Below, in pieces: positions 46,146 through 58,186 of a stretch of DNA of 64,000 bases (its first letter is position 1; every line of letters starts with the position of its first letter). A program made the position numbers and the translations under genes. The notes beneath the pieces were generated by a model that saw nothing but the letters and a program-made list of their open reading frames with translations, was not told the origin of the DNA and did no database searches. The DNA is from Rosellinia necatrix. Lineage: Eukaryota > Ascomycota > Sordariomycetes > Xylariales > Xylariaceae. Where the stretch lies: contig JAGYVD010000004.1 in NCBI GenBank assembly GCA_021209875.1, forward strand, positions 4,811,001 to 4,875,000. The letters are read 5' to 3'.

Positions 46146-48344
46146 GGGCCCAGGATCTAAAGCCATTCTAGGCAGGATTTAAGGAAACAACAACAGTGAT
46201 TTGGCCGTTCCAGACTCCCCGGTGTGAGGAAACACGGTTGACATGGGGTTGCAAGGAAGACGTTCCTCTCGTCCTAGTTGGTTGCCTTAGCTCCCGACGA
46301 GTTGGGACCCCTAACCTGATCAGCATCACGGCCACAGGGGCTGACTGAGGGGGAACAAGGGGGCACTAGGGGGGAATAAGACCTTGCCCGGGCACCTTCA
46401 CCCCAAGCTGCCTAGTGTCGTTATACAGAGTATAACACGAGATGTCCATGACCTGCGTTTGTATGCACCGAACGGTCGGGGACGCCACCTTGGCAGTCGT
46501 AGCACCATACCACTAGCCAAAGATGCATGTGTTATGCATGTGTTAGCTCGAACTTCCCAAGTAACTAGTCTGTAGCATGTATGAAGTTATCAATTATACC
46601 ACCTTTGTTTCTTTCTTTTTTTTCTTTTCTTTTTTTTTTTTTTCTTCTTTATGGCGTGCCGTTTGATGCAAGAGATGCAAGATCGAAGTGTGTGGACACG
46701 TCTATCGAAGAAAAGAAATCTGGTTGAGATCTGAACTACCACGTAAAATAAGAAGATACATAGACTATGTATGTACCATAAGACCTTGCAGGTCACCACG
46801 CGACCAATGGGATTGGTGATGCTAAGGTATACATGTACTTCTGTATTCCACAATTACGTCAGATACCACATGGCTTGACTGGGCCAAGTCAACTTGCTAC
46901 ATTACAGCACACCTAGCTAACAGCGTACTTGTACCTTGCACCTTGCCAATCCTCTCATCCTTATCTCGAAAATATCCCGAGGTCCCGCACATACAAATAG
47001 TTATACCTAGCACGTGAAGTGCTTAATTACAACCACCATCTATCTGGGTTGTCTAGTGTAATAGATGATGTCCAAATGGGAAAGATAACGAAGATAAATA
47101 CAGACATAGTTACAGGGTATATGTATCAGGCATGGATACGGATCCAGTTAACTACACTAGGTACTAAAACTGCTACTACAAGTATATAGCTACACTACCC
47201 CCTGTATGGTAATTTCAGAGACTGTAATCCCCAAAACACGATTGGTCTTTTTTAATCCCTCAGAATCAACAGCATCTGGGAGTCCCCTGGACGTCCTGGG
47301 GCCTGTTCCGGGGTTAAGTGGAAAGGAATGACGTCGGCGCTCCCCCATGGCGCAGTAGCGATAAAAAAACCGACCGAGACTTTCGCCGGTCCACAGCCGC
47401 CGCACGCACGTCCGCCGTGTTTCCCAATTGTCTGCTCCACGCAAGCCCGTTACAGACCACAGACCACCCCCCGTTGGCCGTTTCTGGCCGTTGTCGCACT
47501 GAACCACCCGATCGTGAGCAGAGGTGGATCGTCACTCGGGCCATGGTGCCGTGCTAGTTATCGCCCTATCGTGCTAGAACAACACTAGAACACTTCCAGA
47601 GTTCTTTCCTTGATCAATCAAGCCAATCAGCACATGAAGCAGAGGATTTGCCACCCAGGTACGAAGTACACGTGTATAGACTTAATTAAGAGGTAGGTAG
47701 GGGTTATGTATAACCGAGTCTCCCATAGTGCACGCTAGGTGCCTAACCCAGGCAGTTTCCTACAGAGATAGCGAGTGAACCAAACAAGATACACTACATC
47801 TGGCCAACTAGGGGGGACCCAGCCCCGCCACGCAAATGCATCTGCTCCGGGTGGATATCTTGATAAGAGTAGGTAGATAAGAGAGATAGATGCAATTGAT
47901 AGATATAGGTAGAGACAGGATGCCTTAGGTAGGGTAGGTAGGTAGGTTAGATAGATACCTAAAGTGCCTAATTAAGATATGTAGATAGACAATTAATATG
48001 ATAAACAAAACCTAACCCCTTCACCACCACAAATAATTAATTCCCGCGCACGACGGGATTACCTGTCACTCGATGGTGGCTCGATAAACAGCCCCATCTG
48101 GCATCCTCTTGCACGTCTTACCGTCTTACCGTCGTCTAAACAACTCCGTAGCTCCTTCATCCTCACCATGGTATCATGAAGACGCGGCCATCCCTCTTTG
48201 CAGGGACATCTTTCACTAGCCTGCCGTTCTCGTTCCCCTATCAATGCGCAACCCGGTCATATATCCCAGCCGTGGTCCTCGATCGATAAGGCAATTAACT
48301 AACTAACTCCTTTGGCCAAGCCCCCCATTCGACCTACGTAACCT

Positions 48345-49038
48345 CACCCGTCTCATAGCCATGCAGATGAGTCCCAATCAGACTCAGGATCTCTATACAA
48401 ATCCACGCGAAGATAAGCCCCATCCGCTAGAAAGTTCATGATCTTACCCTTCTCGACTTGGCTAGCATGGATGAATCCGGACATGCCCTTGGACTGTTGG
48501 CTGGGCTAGACCGACGGTAAAGGTCAGCATACCTAGTATTTTTAACAACTCTCACCTAGCCCTTCCCTAGCCCCCCATAGACAGCCAAACAATCAGGAGC
48601 ATCGGGACCAAATCGAGTTCCCTGGCAGTAATCACGCCACGCCGATCCCTAACCGTGAGGGCCGGGCGCTCGAGCAGCTGCATGCGGCTCCAGGAGCTGT
48701 CAAACTCGCCTAACACATCATGCACGTAATCGGTTGTCTGCACGAAGCCCATATGTCGTAATATGGTTCCCGCTGACGCCTTGCTCGGTGAAGTACGACA
48801 CACGGACCCAGAGACGCTGTCTCTCCGGTCGCAGGTTACCGAGCTCTCGCCTGTCACCACTCAGCACACCGCTAATGCGCCCTTGGTCCCCCCCGTGCCT
48901 GAGTGCGACGAGTGGCACGCGACCCTGCAAGCCAATGACGCTGTGGCTCACGCGCTTATCCCCGGCTCGAGACAAACGCCACCGCGTAGCACTCGGCACG
49001 TAGCCATTCAAACAGCCATTCGGGCAGCCATTCAACAC
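48345..49038 (-). pseudogene. Possible decayed gene, family unknown
   Basis: The minus strand carries protein-like stretches in more than one frame: DYVHDVLGEFDSSWSRMQLLERPALTVRDRRG followed by LDLVPMLLIVWLSMGG (48600-48760; the latter may start a membrane span), and further on GFIHASQVEKGKIMNFLADG with VDLYRDPESDWDSSAW before a stop near 48360. They are separated by stops. The pattern resembles the end of a degenerated membrane-protein gene. I do not recognise the family and the call is weak. Confidence 0.25.
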
Positions 49039-52000
49039 AGGGCTGTTCCGGCTTAAGGGGACGAAGCCGATGTCAACAGGTGTGTATCGACCCTCATCCT
49101 ACACACAACAAAACGAGCATTGCCATCCCCGACAAGGTCTTCAGAGCTGTTGTCGGCCTTGATAGCGTGGGGGTTCGGGAGTTGGTGGTAATCCCGTGAC
49201 CGTGACGCTAGAATTCGGTAATGCAACTAGTTCGGAACGCGGCTTACCTCGTGGCAAATTGAGGTGAGAAAGGCGACACTGTTCCATTTAGTTGGCTTTG
49301 GCGGAAGCGGAGAGACCGATACTTGCCACACGAACAGGCGCCATGGAAATCGAGGCGTTGGTACAGCCAATACACATGACAGGTGCCTATGTCTTGGCGG
49401 GGGAAGGATGGCAACAAAAGAAAGAAAAAACAACAAATGTACTGCCAGATGCGAGTCCCAGGGGTTGACAACTTGCGGTGTCACTCTCCACATCCACTCG
49501 CTTTATACGCGTCCTTCAGTCTCGTGGTATTATAAATCAAGAAATCATGAGAATTTCATGGTCCAGCAATGCAGGACCAGGCACAGTACAGTAGACCCCA
49601 TAAAATTGGTACACTAAACATGCGAACGAAACCGGCCGCAAGCCCTGTGTCCTTGAATTCTATCAAGCCTCTATAACGCTTTGCCACTTCAGGAAAATTA
49701 TCTCAAAGACGTTCACTCATCGGCTACCCCTAAGGGACAACTCGTCCGGGGCAAACCGCAGGAAGGTGGCGGAAGATATTATCCGGAGGATGGCGGAAGC
49801 AAATATTATTTCCTTATTCCGGGTCGGTGCCGTATGGCATAACGAGATAAATTATAATGCCCGATGACCAAGCTAGGCGGAGGCATCTTTCACACCCAGG
49901 CTCCAATTGGAGACCCCCAAATTGGGTGACTTGTTTATCAATTGCATGGAAGGACGCCGTATTTGACGGCGCGGTTGATTTCCCGCGGTTCGGCGTCTAA
50001 GCATCGTTGTGGATACCGGCGCGTCAAGGGACATAACAACTTTTAACCTCGGCCTTACATACAACCTTAGAAACACCTAAGGAGACCACCTAAACATGGA
50101 ATAATTGATCCGCTCAGCGAATAGGTTGGCATCAAAACTGCCGGTGGAAATTATCCACATGTTCGATCTATTAATCGAAACTCACACTCTCGAAGGTGAC
50201 GCGGGCGGCAAGTCGGCTAGAAGTTCCAGAGCCGACCTACTCCAAACCCGCGAACGGCCATGGCGAGCTCGTCCAACCAACATCTTAATATCCAACGGCG
50301 CCATTGCCGGGTGGGTTGTAGGGCTGACAGGCGCTCTAGTTTAATTAGCACTCGCATAGGAGGAGGTGAATCAATGGCAAATTCGAGACCCCGATCGCCA
50401 ATAGCGTTAGTTATTCTGGTCCGTCCTAGCAACGGCTTGGCCGTTAGGGGGTTGGGGAGCGTGGGGTGGTCGTGCCGGGGGCGGAGACGGATAAAGATTC
50501 GAGACGCGGCATCGATTAACAGTGGGCTAGGAGGAGACGGGTATGCAGTCTCTGGGGATGTGGGGTGGGTAGTGAGAGGTGGGACAGGAGGAGGACGGAT
50601 AGATGAAGAGGACCGAAGCACAAGACTGAGAAGCCAGTCTAAGAGCCACATGACCACTCAGGCCTAGGCATGTCCTTGGGGTTTCTTTTTTTTTTTTTTT
50701 TGTTCTCACTCTTTGCAAAACAGGATATGAGGTTGGAGTAGGAGTTGCTTTTGGGTGTAACGAGTTGATAAGAGTTAATGCAAAGAGAGAATTACCAGGG
50801 GAGTATATGTTGTCCCCGATTCCACATTCCACCATGTTTGGAGACAAGAATCTCGTTAGTCTAACATGTAATATAATTATCAGACATTACCATGATTTTC
50901 CTTCTTTTCAATCCGCCACAGCGTAGAAGAAGTGGATTTCACAACAAAGAAAGAAGTTGTTTCGAATAATATTGAAATTACGGCACTGATAATTATGGGC
51001 TGGGAAAAAGAACATACATTCAGCGTAACCAATATAAACGACGTAATATAGGTGCTGAGGACGGTGGCAATACAGGGCAACCCTGTTGATATGTATAATA
51101 CTTTTGAAATTACGAGGTGGGATATTAAGGAGCATAGCACAGGTCATGTAATACAGTCAGCCGTTCATGCTAAAAAAACCAGAGTCGGGTTCAATCACGG
51201 CCGTCCAGAGCGAGCGCATGGACCGAAAGGGCGCCGAGCTCCCTCCAAAGGACTAACACGTCATCTGGAACCAAGCCAACCCATTAATACCAATGCCCCC
51301 TTCCAACACGACAACAACGATAATAATAATGCCGGGTATCCACTCTCTCCCGGATGCTGGGTCACTAATGCCTCCCACATATTATCATGCCACGGGTACG
51401 AGCCCAAGAAGGAAAAAAAAAAAAGTGCGCGTCGGATCCGAGAGGTTCATTTCGCCGTTTCCCCCATCCTCCCTCCCCTTCCCTGACCTTGTCAAGCCCG
51501 TAAGCGGGCAGGCGGGCAGTCGGGCAAGGGGAGGGGGGGGGGAAGATGGGAAAACGAGCAATCACCGATGCAATACCGGGCCCGCGTTCACCCCGCGCTC
51601 CCGCCCGTGGCGAAAGCAGGAAAGGGTCAAGTAAAAGTCAAAAAAAAAAAAGTAAGGCACTAGCGCGAAAGGACGGAGACGAGCTGACCTCAGACAAAAC
51701 TGCCCCCTCCCTTCTGTGTGCCCGCCCGCGCGCCCGCGCGCCCTAGCCCAAGTATCGAAACAATGAACCCTCCGGGGGGGTAGGGGGTGGATTCATATGA
51801 CGAGGCTAGATCATGAGCCCAAAAATCACCCCCCTTCCCCCTTACACTTCGACAAAATGCTTGCCGAACTAGCGTTTCAACTCCCGCGCTTCGAGAAAGA
51901 AAAAAAAAAGAAGTAATGTTCTACATTCAGAAACAAACAAGGGTAGAGATCTATTTTTTCTTCTTCTTCTTCTTCCCGCGGAGAAAACAGAACTATAATA

Positions 52001-52577
52001 TGCACAACGGGGCGCTCGTCCTTCCTCAGCTCTGAGCCGGGGGAAATCCTAGCTAGTCAGTCTCGAGACGTGGCCTGGCGGATACGCCGCCGCCGCCGAG
52101 AAGCATAAGATGGGAAAAAAAAAAAAAAAGATCGTTACCCACGAACCAGAGCAAAGACCCCAGCCTCGCGTAAAGGGGGGACAGGGGGCCGGGGGAGAGG
52201 GGATGAGAGGGAAGAGCCGATGAGCGTCACTCATATTAGCCAGCATACATCGCCTTGGCGGCCGTCGAAGGGCAGGGTTCCATTATATAGCGTCGTGATG
52301 ATGCACGGCAAGCCGGCGGGGAATTCGGGTAGATCCGCACAACGGGGGGGAGGTGGTTGGGTTTTTATTTTTATTTTTTTTCTATTTATTTATTGTTTTT
52401 TTTTTTGTTTTGTTTCTCGCTTGGCTAGAGCAACGATACATATACATATCTACGGCTCCATCCCGGGTTGGATCGATCCGCCCTCCTGCGTTTGCGCGCC
52501 AGCCTACCCCAAAAATCTCCCCCCCCCCCCTGCGCGCTATGACATGTCGGGCTGTCTGTAATATCGCGAGAAGCGCC

Positions 52578-53413
52578 ATGCCGGACGACGTCAACCCTAC
52601 GGCGGGAGACATATCACCACCATGGTGTCCCATCACTGCCACCACGCAACCCGAACACGTGACCGTGATTCGCCCGGCGTGCGAGAGCGACATAGAAGCC
52701 ATCGCCGAGGTCGAGACGACCTCTTTCCCCCAAGTCTATACCGACGCCGGCTACCTGGCAGACTGTCGCCGACGTGAGCTCGAGGGAGGATACCCTTGCT
52801 GTCGAATTCTCGCAGGCCGTTCGGGGTTCGGCGACCAGACCCCGATCCATGGCTTCGTCATGTTCGAGTCGTATCTCCGCTCTCACAGGCAATACTGTGA
52901 TTCGAGAACCGGGGAAGGAATCGCGCTACCGGCAAACCGCCCGCCGGATAGGAAGCCGGCTTATAACATTCTGATGGCGGCGACACGCGCCGACCCGGCC
53001 TTGATTGACGAGGAGTTCCTGTGTGGGTTTCATCCGGTTCTTGACAAATCCATCTTACTCATTAATTAATACTAGTTGTCTCCGAAATCTGTATCCATCC
53101 CCACATGCGCAAGAGAGGCAATGGGACGAGACTCATGCGGCACGTGGTGGAGATGGCCGACATGCTTGCCGTGAAGATAATTGTGCTCGCCGAAGGCTCG
53201 GTGTCCGACGCGGCAGAGCAGTGGGCGGCGGATGAAGCCGAGGAGGTAGACGACGTCGAATTGGCGATGCTAAGGGAAAGGGAAGAACGGGAAGAAAGCA
53301 CGGCGACGGCTTTCTACCAAGATAAGCTGGGATTCAAGAAGAGAGCATATTTCTTCTGGGGTCGCCGGGATAGCGCTATCCCAAGGATCTTCCACGTAAT
53401 GCAATATCCATGA
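52578..53413 (+). CDS. GNAT-family N-acetyltransferase, 2 exons
   Basis: Acetyl-CoA-dependent acetyltransferase, 260 aa. Exons 52578-53022 and 53076-53413; the 53-nt intron removal restores DEEFL-FVSEICIHPHMRKRGNG. Motif A of the GNAT fold, with the acetyl-CoA binding R-x-x-G-x-G, is RKRGNG. The N-terminal half opens with VTVIRPACESDIEAIAEVET, the usual first strand and helix, and the C-terminus has TAFYQDKLGFKKRAYFFWG, the typical motif B-like region. An acidic insert (QWAADEAEEVDDVELAM) lies between. The overall pattern recalls the arylalkylamine/polyamine acetyltransferase group, but the substrate is unknown. The start at 52578 is the first ATG close to conserved sequence; an in-frame ATG at 52539 is also possible. 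It converges with the HapX gene. Confidence 0.85.
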
Positions 53414-53643
53414 TCAAAATGACCAGCTGCCACGGGTTTGGGCATGACCAACTTTAGAATACACTGGGATGAACGGTATGGCTTGGAGGTTTAATATTCA
53501 GCACAAATATCAGTAAGGCGAATACAACGGTGCGTTTTTGTACGACAATTCATGCCTGGTTGTCGACATGAACACGCATTGATCGGGATTCTCTTGCTAG
53601 CAGCGCCATGATGTAGCTCTCATGTTCCCGGTATCAACACCGT

Positions 53644-55392
53644 TCACTTATTTCTCCCGAAACGGACGTCAAATTCTTTCAGCACCCCCATTATACTCGC
53701 TGTCTCGACATCGAGAGCCGTCCGACCAAGACCGTTGGCCGGTTTGGGAACAGCTCTAAGCTTCGGCAACCACGTTTCGAGTTCGTCTGTGGCCTGCTCG
53801 AAACCGGGGTGACTCGATAGGGTCTGATAGGCATCCGCACACGATAGACTGACTCCCAGAGTAGGTTTGAAGCTCTGCGCTGGCGGGTCGGTGGACCTGC
53901 AACATCCCGAGCCGGCTGAGGCGCCGTCGCAGCATCCTCCAGACTTGCCTCTAGACTCCTGCGCGAAAGCGGCAGCGAGGCTTCTACAAAAGAGTCCTGA
54001 CTTAGGGTCGCTAAGACATTGAGTGCATGTGCCGGGTGCCTTTGGCCCACAGCCACTCGGTTTGCGTGCAGACTGGAACGAATTTCGATTTAGAGAGCTG
54101 AGGCTGGGCAGCTTGATAGCACCCGTCGAGGTGACTTCTATGGGAGGAGGGCCGACATCATCCTCGGAAGGGGGCGGTGTCTGGACTTGCTGACTCATCG
54201 GGGGTAGAGTTTGGGTAGCCGCTGCCTCAGCACACATGCAATAACTGCTCTCCGTACAGAAACCGCACGGCTCTCGTGGTGGAAGAGCTGACTGTGAGGG
54301 GGCGAGGGGTTCCATAGGGGCGGGCGCGGCTATGGAAACCTTTTTCTTAGAGAACATAGCGGTGAAGTCGATCTCATTAGGATACGTCTCCGCTTTTTGT
54401 CGCTTTTCTTCTGGAGCGAGGGTGGAGATAGAGGAATGTTTTCGTTTTAGCTCAGCCTCTGCTGTAGTCGCAGGGCCGTTGAGCGCAGCCTCGAGACATT
54501 CACACCTCGTGCCTAGGCTACATTTACCACATCCAACCGTGGCGCCCGCGAGCGCATCCTCGATACAGGCGCAGGTCCCGGTGGAGCTACAGTTGCCACA
54601 GCCAGCGGCATCCGGCACGGCTTGTGGATTGCTCGATGAAGCCGATGATTCTCGGGGAGATATCATTTGAGGTATAGAGAAGGCCGATGTCGAATTGCGA
54701 TGTCCAGGAGCATTCCTTGTAAGGCCGCCACTGGAAATTTGGTGTTGCAAAGAGAAGCTTTGAACCCGTCCATGCTGTGACATGAAACTCCCATTCCTTG
54801 ATGAGATGCTGGAGGCTTCGTCTCGCAAGCGGCGGCGCAAGGACTCCAATTCGTCGGCGATGGCCAGACGCTCAGTTCGTTCCTTTTCCAAGGCGCCCTT
54901 TAATGTTTCATGTTCGCTCGTTAGGGACTCGATCGTAGTGTTCAGGTCCTCTATTTGATTATGCAGCTGTTGCTGGATGCGTTCATGCGCCTCACGTTGC
55001 TCTTCCAGCTCCTCCTCCAACTCGCCGACTCGAGCGGCTCTTCGCTCGCGGAAAGCCCGCTGAGCGGCTCTGTTCTGGGCCTTGCGTTTGGTAGGTGGTG
55101 TGTCGGTTGCAGGCTTCCTGCCTGGCTTTGGCCGCGGTGGAATCACCCATTCCTTGCTGGTGATGGATGTCTTAGGAGGTAACCCGGCAGGGCAGAGTGT
55201 CTGGGAACCCGCACTCGCAGGCTTGATAGCCAATTGCGGCGTTGAGGACGATAGTGTAGATACACTTGACAAAGGTGAGGCCTCCGAGGTTGGGGAGCAG
55301 GCAGCTGCAGGAGGGGAAATTGCGAGTTTAGTCGGGTGTGGTCGAGTAACCATGCTGGAGGAGGCATTCGGCAGCGCAGAAAGAGACGCCAT
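53644..55392 (-). CDS. hapX: HapX-type bZIP iron regulator
   Basis: Transcription factor governing iron starvation and iron excess responses through the CCAAT-binding complex; 582 aa, single exon as read. Residues ~79-95 (KEWVIPPRPKPGRKPA) form the Hap4-type CCAAT-complex binding segment. The bZIP basic region follows at ~101-122 (KRKAQNRAAQRAFRERRAAR) with a coiled coil to ~190. Four Cys-rich regions are present: CGNCSSTGTCAC, CGKCSLGTRCEC, CGFCTESSYCMC and GCGPKAPGTCTQCLSDPKSGLFC; in studied species such regions sense iron or iron-sulfur status. A further CCDGASAGSGCC stretch lies nearer the C-terminus. A nuclear location is expected. It converges with the acetyltransferase gene across 230 bp. 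An out-of-frame ATG at 55520 opens a 125-codon frame overlapping its start. Confidence 0.95.
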   Translation of the reverse strand: MASLSALPNASSSMVTRPHPTKLAISPPAAACSPTSEASPLSSVSTLSSSTPQLAIKPASAGSQTLCPAGLPPKTSITSKEWVIPPRPKPGRKPATDTPPTKRKAQNRAAQRAFRERRAARVGELEEELEEQREAHERIQQQLHNQIEDLNTTIESLTSEHETLKGALEKERTERLAIADELESLRRRLRDEASSISSRNGSFMSQHGRVQSFSLQHQISSGGLTRNAPGHRNSTSAFSIPQMISPRESSASSSNPQAVPDAAGCGNCSSTGTCACIEDALAGATVGCGKCSLGTRCECLEAALNGPATTAEAELKRKHSSISTLAPEEKRQKAETYPNEIDFTAMFSKKKVSIAAPAPMEPLAPSQSALPPREPCGFCTESSYCMCAEAAATQTLPPMSQQVQTPPPSEDDVGPPPIEVTSTGAIKLPSLSSLNRNSFQSARKPSGCGPKAPGTCTQCLSDPKSGLFCRSLAAAFAQESRGKSGGCCDGASAGSGCCRSTDPPAQSFKPTLGVSLSCADAYQTLSSHPGFEQATDELETWLPKLRAVPKPANGLGRTALDVETASIMGVLKEFDVRFGRNK

Positions 55393-57050
55393 ATTGAATG
55401 CCCGACGACAACAACAGCAACGCCAAATAGACGTCTATCAGGGTTCCTCTCATTCGCTGGCCTGGGAACTAACACACCAGCCACGCTGCAAGCACCCGGA
55501 GTGATCCGGTCGGAGTGCAATTTACACGGTTAGAGCCGAGATGGCAGGTGCCTCTTCTCCTCAATTCATGTAGTCCACGGAACGCTTCGCCGGGTGTAGT
55601 GAGACCACGTTGAAAGGTGAGAGGGCTAGACCCGATAGGAAGAGGACAGAATGGGGGGGTGAGAAGCACAGAGACGAAACTGGAGACGAGCGAGGGTTGA
55701 CCCCTGAATACTGGGGGCTCACCGGGTCGGGCTTGCGTATCGGCAATAGGCCAGAGTTGAGAGCGGTAGAATTAGAATGCCCGATCGCAATCGGACCCCC
55801 GATTCAAATTCAGATCATGAATGTCGAGCAGCCGAAAGAGACCAAACCCAGATGCATAGGCAAATAGGTATACCTTCGAAGGTTGAGTTGACAATGGCCA
55901 ATTTGTATCAGCTCCGGTGTACGGTGAAAGATTCTCGTCGTGCGGTAGCAATCGATCCAATTGTGGAGAGGGGTCGGGGAATAGTGCGTACGGGCCGAAG
56001 GGCGGGATGTGAGGGGATTAGGTGATCAGAATAGAGATGGAGATGGTAGATGGATGGGAGATGGAAAGCACTGATCAGATTGATAAGATTACAATGGGTC
56101 CTCTTTCGATGGATCCACTGAGCGTCTGCAGGTGGGTTCTCATCCGAGTTGGCGGATCAAAAGTGGCCAATGGCAGCGGTGAGAGGTCGTTCGTCGCCGT
56201 TACCTTTTGCCCACTCCTGGCACCACTTTGGGGCGAACGCCCAGGCCGGCACAGTTGTGATCCGAGTTGGCTACTGGTGGGCGACAAGAGCATCCCACAA
56301 GCGACGTGAGGATGCCTGCCTGGAGTGTGGGACTCCGTGGATTCCGGGAGGGATTTGTCTGGGCGGTTCTCTGTTTTTTCTCCGTTTAGTTTCGTTTAGT
56401 TAAGTTGTACGTGTATGTCGTCGCGTATCCATATCCATAAGCCTTACCTAAGTGTGTCAATGTCCGTGGGGGGTCTCTCGCTGTTCGGGTAGGGTCGGAG
56501 GAACGAGAATAGCATCTGTACTCATGCCGGTATCGGCTGCTTGATAGTCTGATGACTGGCAGCTGATGGCTTCTGGCAGAGTTGGAAAGCTTTTTATCTT
56601 TTTATGGCCGGGTACCTAAGTACCTATTACCTACCTAGGTACCCACTTTAACTTTATCAGATCGAGCTTCAACCCCCCACTAAGTTACTAGTGTAGGTAG
56701 GTAGTTATCTTCAGGTGCCTACCTAAGAAATCGATCCCGTAGAACTTGTTCTAGTGCTGGGCTTGGGAATATAGGCATTGTATACATACCTGAGCAACAA
56801 CCAGCTGCTAAGCAGTGGGTCATCTCCACGACATCACGAATTATACGCCACGTCTCAATTGAGCCGCGTTACCTGGTTAAATCCTTTGAGGGCTCTGCTC
56901 CTATCTCAACAAGCACTCTAGCGATCGCAGAGCGGCCGGCTTGACGCATGTGGTGAATCAACAGCTCGCCCCGGCCCGTGGCATATTTGCCTTATCCTAG
57001 CCGTGTAGGCTTTGTCCCCATCGTACCCAAAACCCACAAACCGCGACGCC
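55393..57050. promoter_or_regulatory. Divergent promoter, HapX and COG2
   Basis: A 1.66-kb spacer between divergent starts. It contains a GATA-type site TGATAAG at 56081-56087, of interest because hapX genes are repressed by the GATA factor SreA in studied moulds. It also holds a cluster of TACCTA/TAGGTA units with a palindromic TACCTAGGTA (about 56631-56641). The site assignment is by motif only. Confidence 0.4.
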
Positions 57051-57932
57051 ATGGCGCACCCCCCAAGCCTCTCGGCCTCAACCTCCAACCGCCCCCGGAC
57101 CGGCTCCCGCACGTTCGTCCTCCCCTCCTCCTCGCCCTCCGCTTCCTCCGCCTCGGAAAGCGAGGACGACACGCCCCTTCCCTTCCCCACGGCCCTGCCG
57201 CGGTCGGACTTCCTCGCGCCGGCCTTCGGCGCGGCCGAGTACCTGTCGTCGCTGCCGCACCGACACCAGACGCTCGAGGACCTGCGCGCCGACCTCCGGG
57301 AGCGCAGCGCCGCCATCGGCGCCGAGCTCCTCGAGCTCGTGAACGCCAACTACGCGAGCTTCCTGGGCCTGGGCGACGAGCTGCGTGGGGGCGAGGACCG
57401 CGTCGAGGACGTGCGGGTCGCGCTCCTCGGCTTCCGGCGCGCCGTGGAGGAGGTGCGCTCGCGCGTGCGCGACCGCGGTGCCGAGGTGGCCGGACTGACG
57501 AGGGAATTGGGTTCCGTGCGCGGGGAGATCGAGATGGGGCGGAAGCTGCTCGAGCTCGACGACAGGATATCCATGCTCGAGGAACGGCTGGCCATAGGGA
57601 GCACGAATCCTGATAGCGACGGGAGCGACGAGGACGGCGACGAGGAGGACGATGGCGTGGGGAGCAGTGCGGCAAAGCTTACACAGTTGGCCGGTGACTA
57701 TGTGGCCGTTGATGGCCTTGCCCACGACATTGGAAGGGATACACCGCTAGTGCGAAAGATGGAGGAGAGAATGGTGAGGTGCCGGAATACGCTTGTTTTA
57801 GACCTCAACACTGCCCTGAGAGAGTCTAGAAAGGCCGGCGCTCTGGGCCGGACGAGATTACTGAAGCTAATGGGTGTATATGCTATGCTAGATGCGCAGG
57901 CCGATGCTGTCAAGGTATTGAAGAGTAGCTAA
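57051..57932 (+). CDS. COG2: Conserved oligomeric Golgi complex subunit 2
   Basis: Subunit of the COG tethering complex, which directs retrograde vesicles within the Golgi. Intronless, 293 aa. A Ser/Pro-rich tail (1-45) precedes PLPFPTALPRSDFLAPAFGAAEYL, the usual N-terminal COG2 start in fungi. Then comes a long helical region (RHQTLEDLRADLRERSAAIGAELLELVN... ) with heptad-like Leu spacing, ending near residue 185. An acidic linker (DSDGSDEDGDEEDDG) and a second helical part follow. The length fits short fungal COG2 proteins, which correspond to the N-terminal part of the metazoan subunit. The start at 57051 (GCCATGG) has strong context; the upstream in-frame codons lack conservation. It converges with the mitochondrial L1 gene. 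Confidence 0.88.
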   Translation: MAHPPSLSASTSNRPRTGSRTFVLPSSSPSASSASESEDDTPLPFPTALPRSDFLAPAFGAAEYLSSLPHRHQTLEDLRADLRERSAAIGAELLELVNANYASFLGLGDELRGGEDRVEDVRVALLGFRRAVEEVRSRVRDRGAEVAGLTRELGSVRGEIEMGRKLLELDDRISMLEERLAIGSTNPDSDGSDEDGDEEDDGVGSSAAKLTQLAGDYVAVDGLAHDIGRDTPLVRKMEERMVRCRNTLVLDLNTALRESRKAGALGRTRLLKLMGVYAMLDAQADAVKVLKSS

Positions 57933-58186
57933 GGACAACCACCAACAGGAAGGAAACGTATTGAGCAACGATTTTTTTGCTGGACTGGATTCCCTAGGAC
58001 AACAGTAATACTATAGGCCTACTATATGAGATGAATGCCTACGGCCTTCTGACTTCTCAAATATTAGGCCAGAGAAGGACTCAGAGTATAATAAAATATA
58101 TATCTTCATATGATACACTCTTGTACAGTGTCGCTCCACATCATGATACCCAACAAGAGGCTGGAGAGTATTTGCATGATATTTAT

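Larger units (their letters stand above)
45783..52577. other. 6.8-kb gene-poor region
   Basis: No confident gene was found. It has GA-rich tandem sequence (46079-46145), a pyrimidine/poly-T run (46612-46645), TAGG-rich repeats (47870-47960), several A/T homopolymers (50683-50701, 51414-51424, 51640-51651, 52116-52129) and a C/G run (51530-51541). ORFs open on both strands at 50217-50667 reflect composition. A coding-like relic at 48345-49038 is listed separately. The right end is the promoter of the acetyltransferase gene. Confidence 0.5.

Noticed and set aside
50217..50667. ORFs of 146 and 135 codons open on both strands
   Set aside because: Both strands are open over the same bases, with no recognisable motif; this reflects base composition.
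56992..57725. Long ORFs of 215-227 codons opposite COG2
   Set aside because: They are antisense shadows in GC-rich coding sequence with Arg-rich composition.
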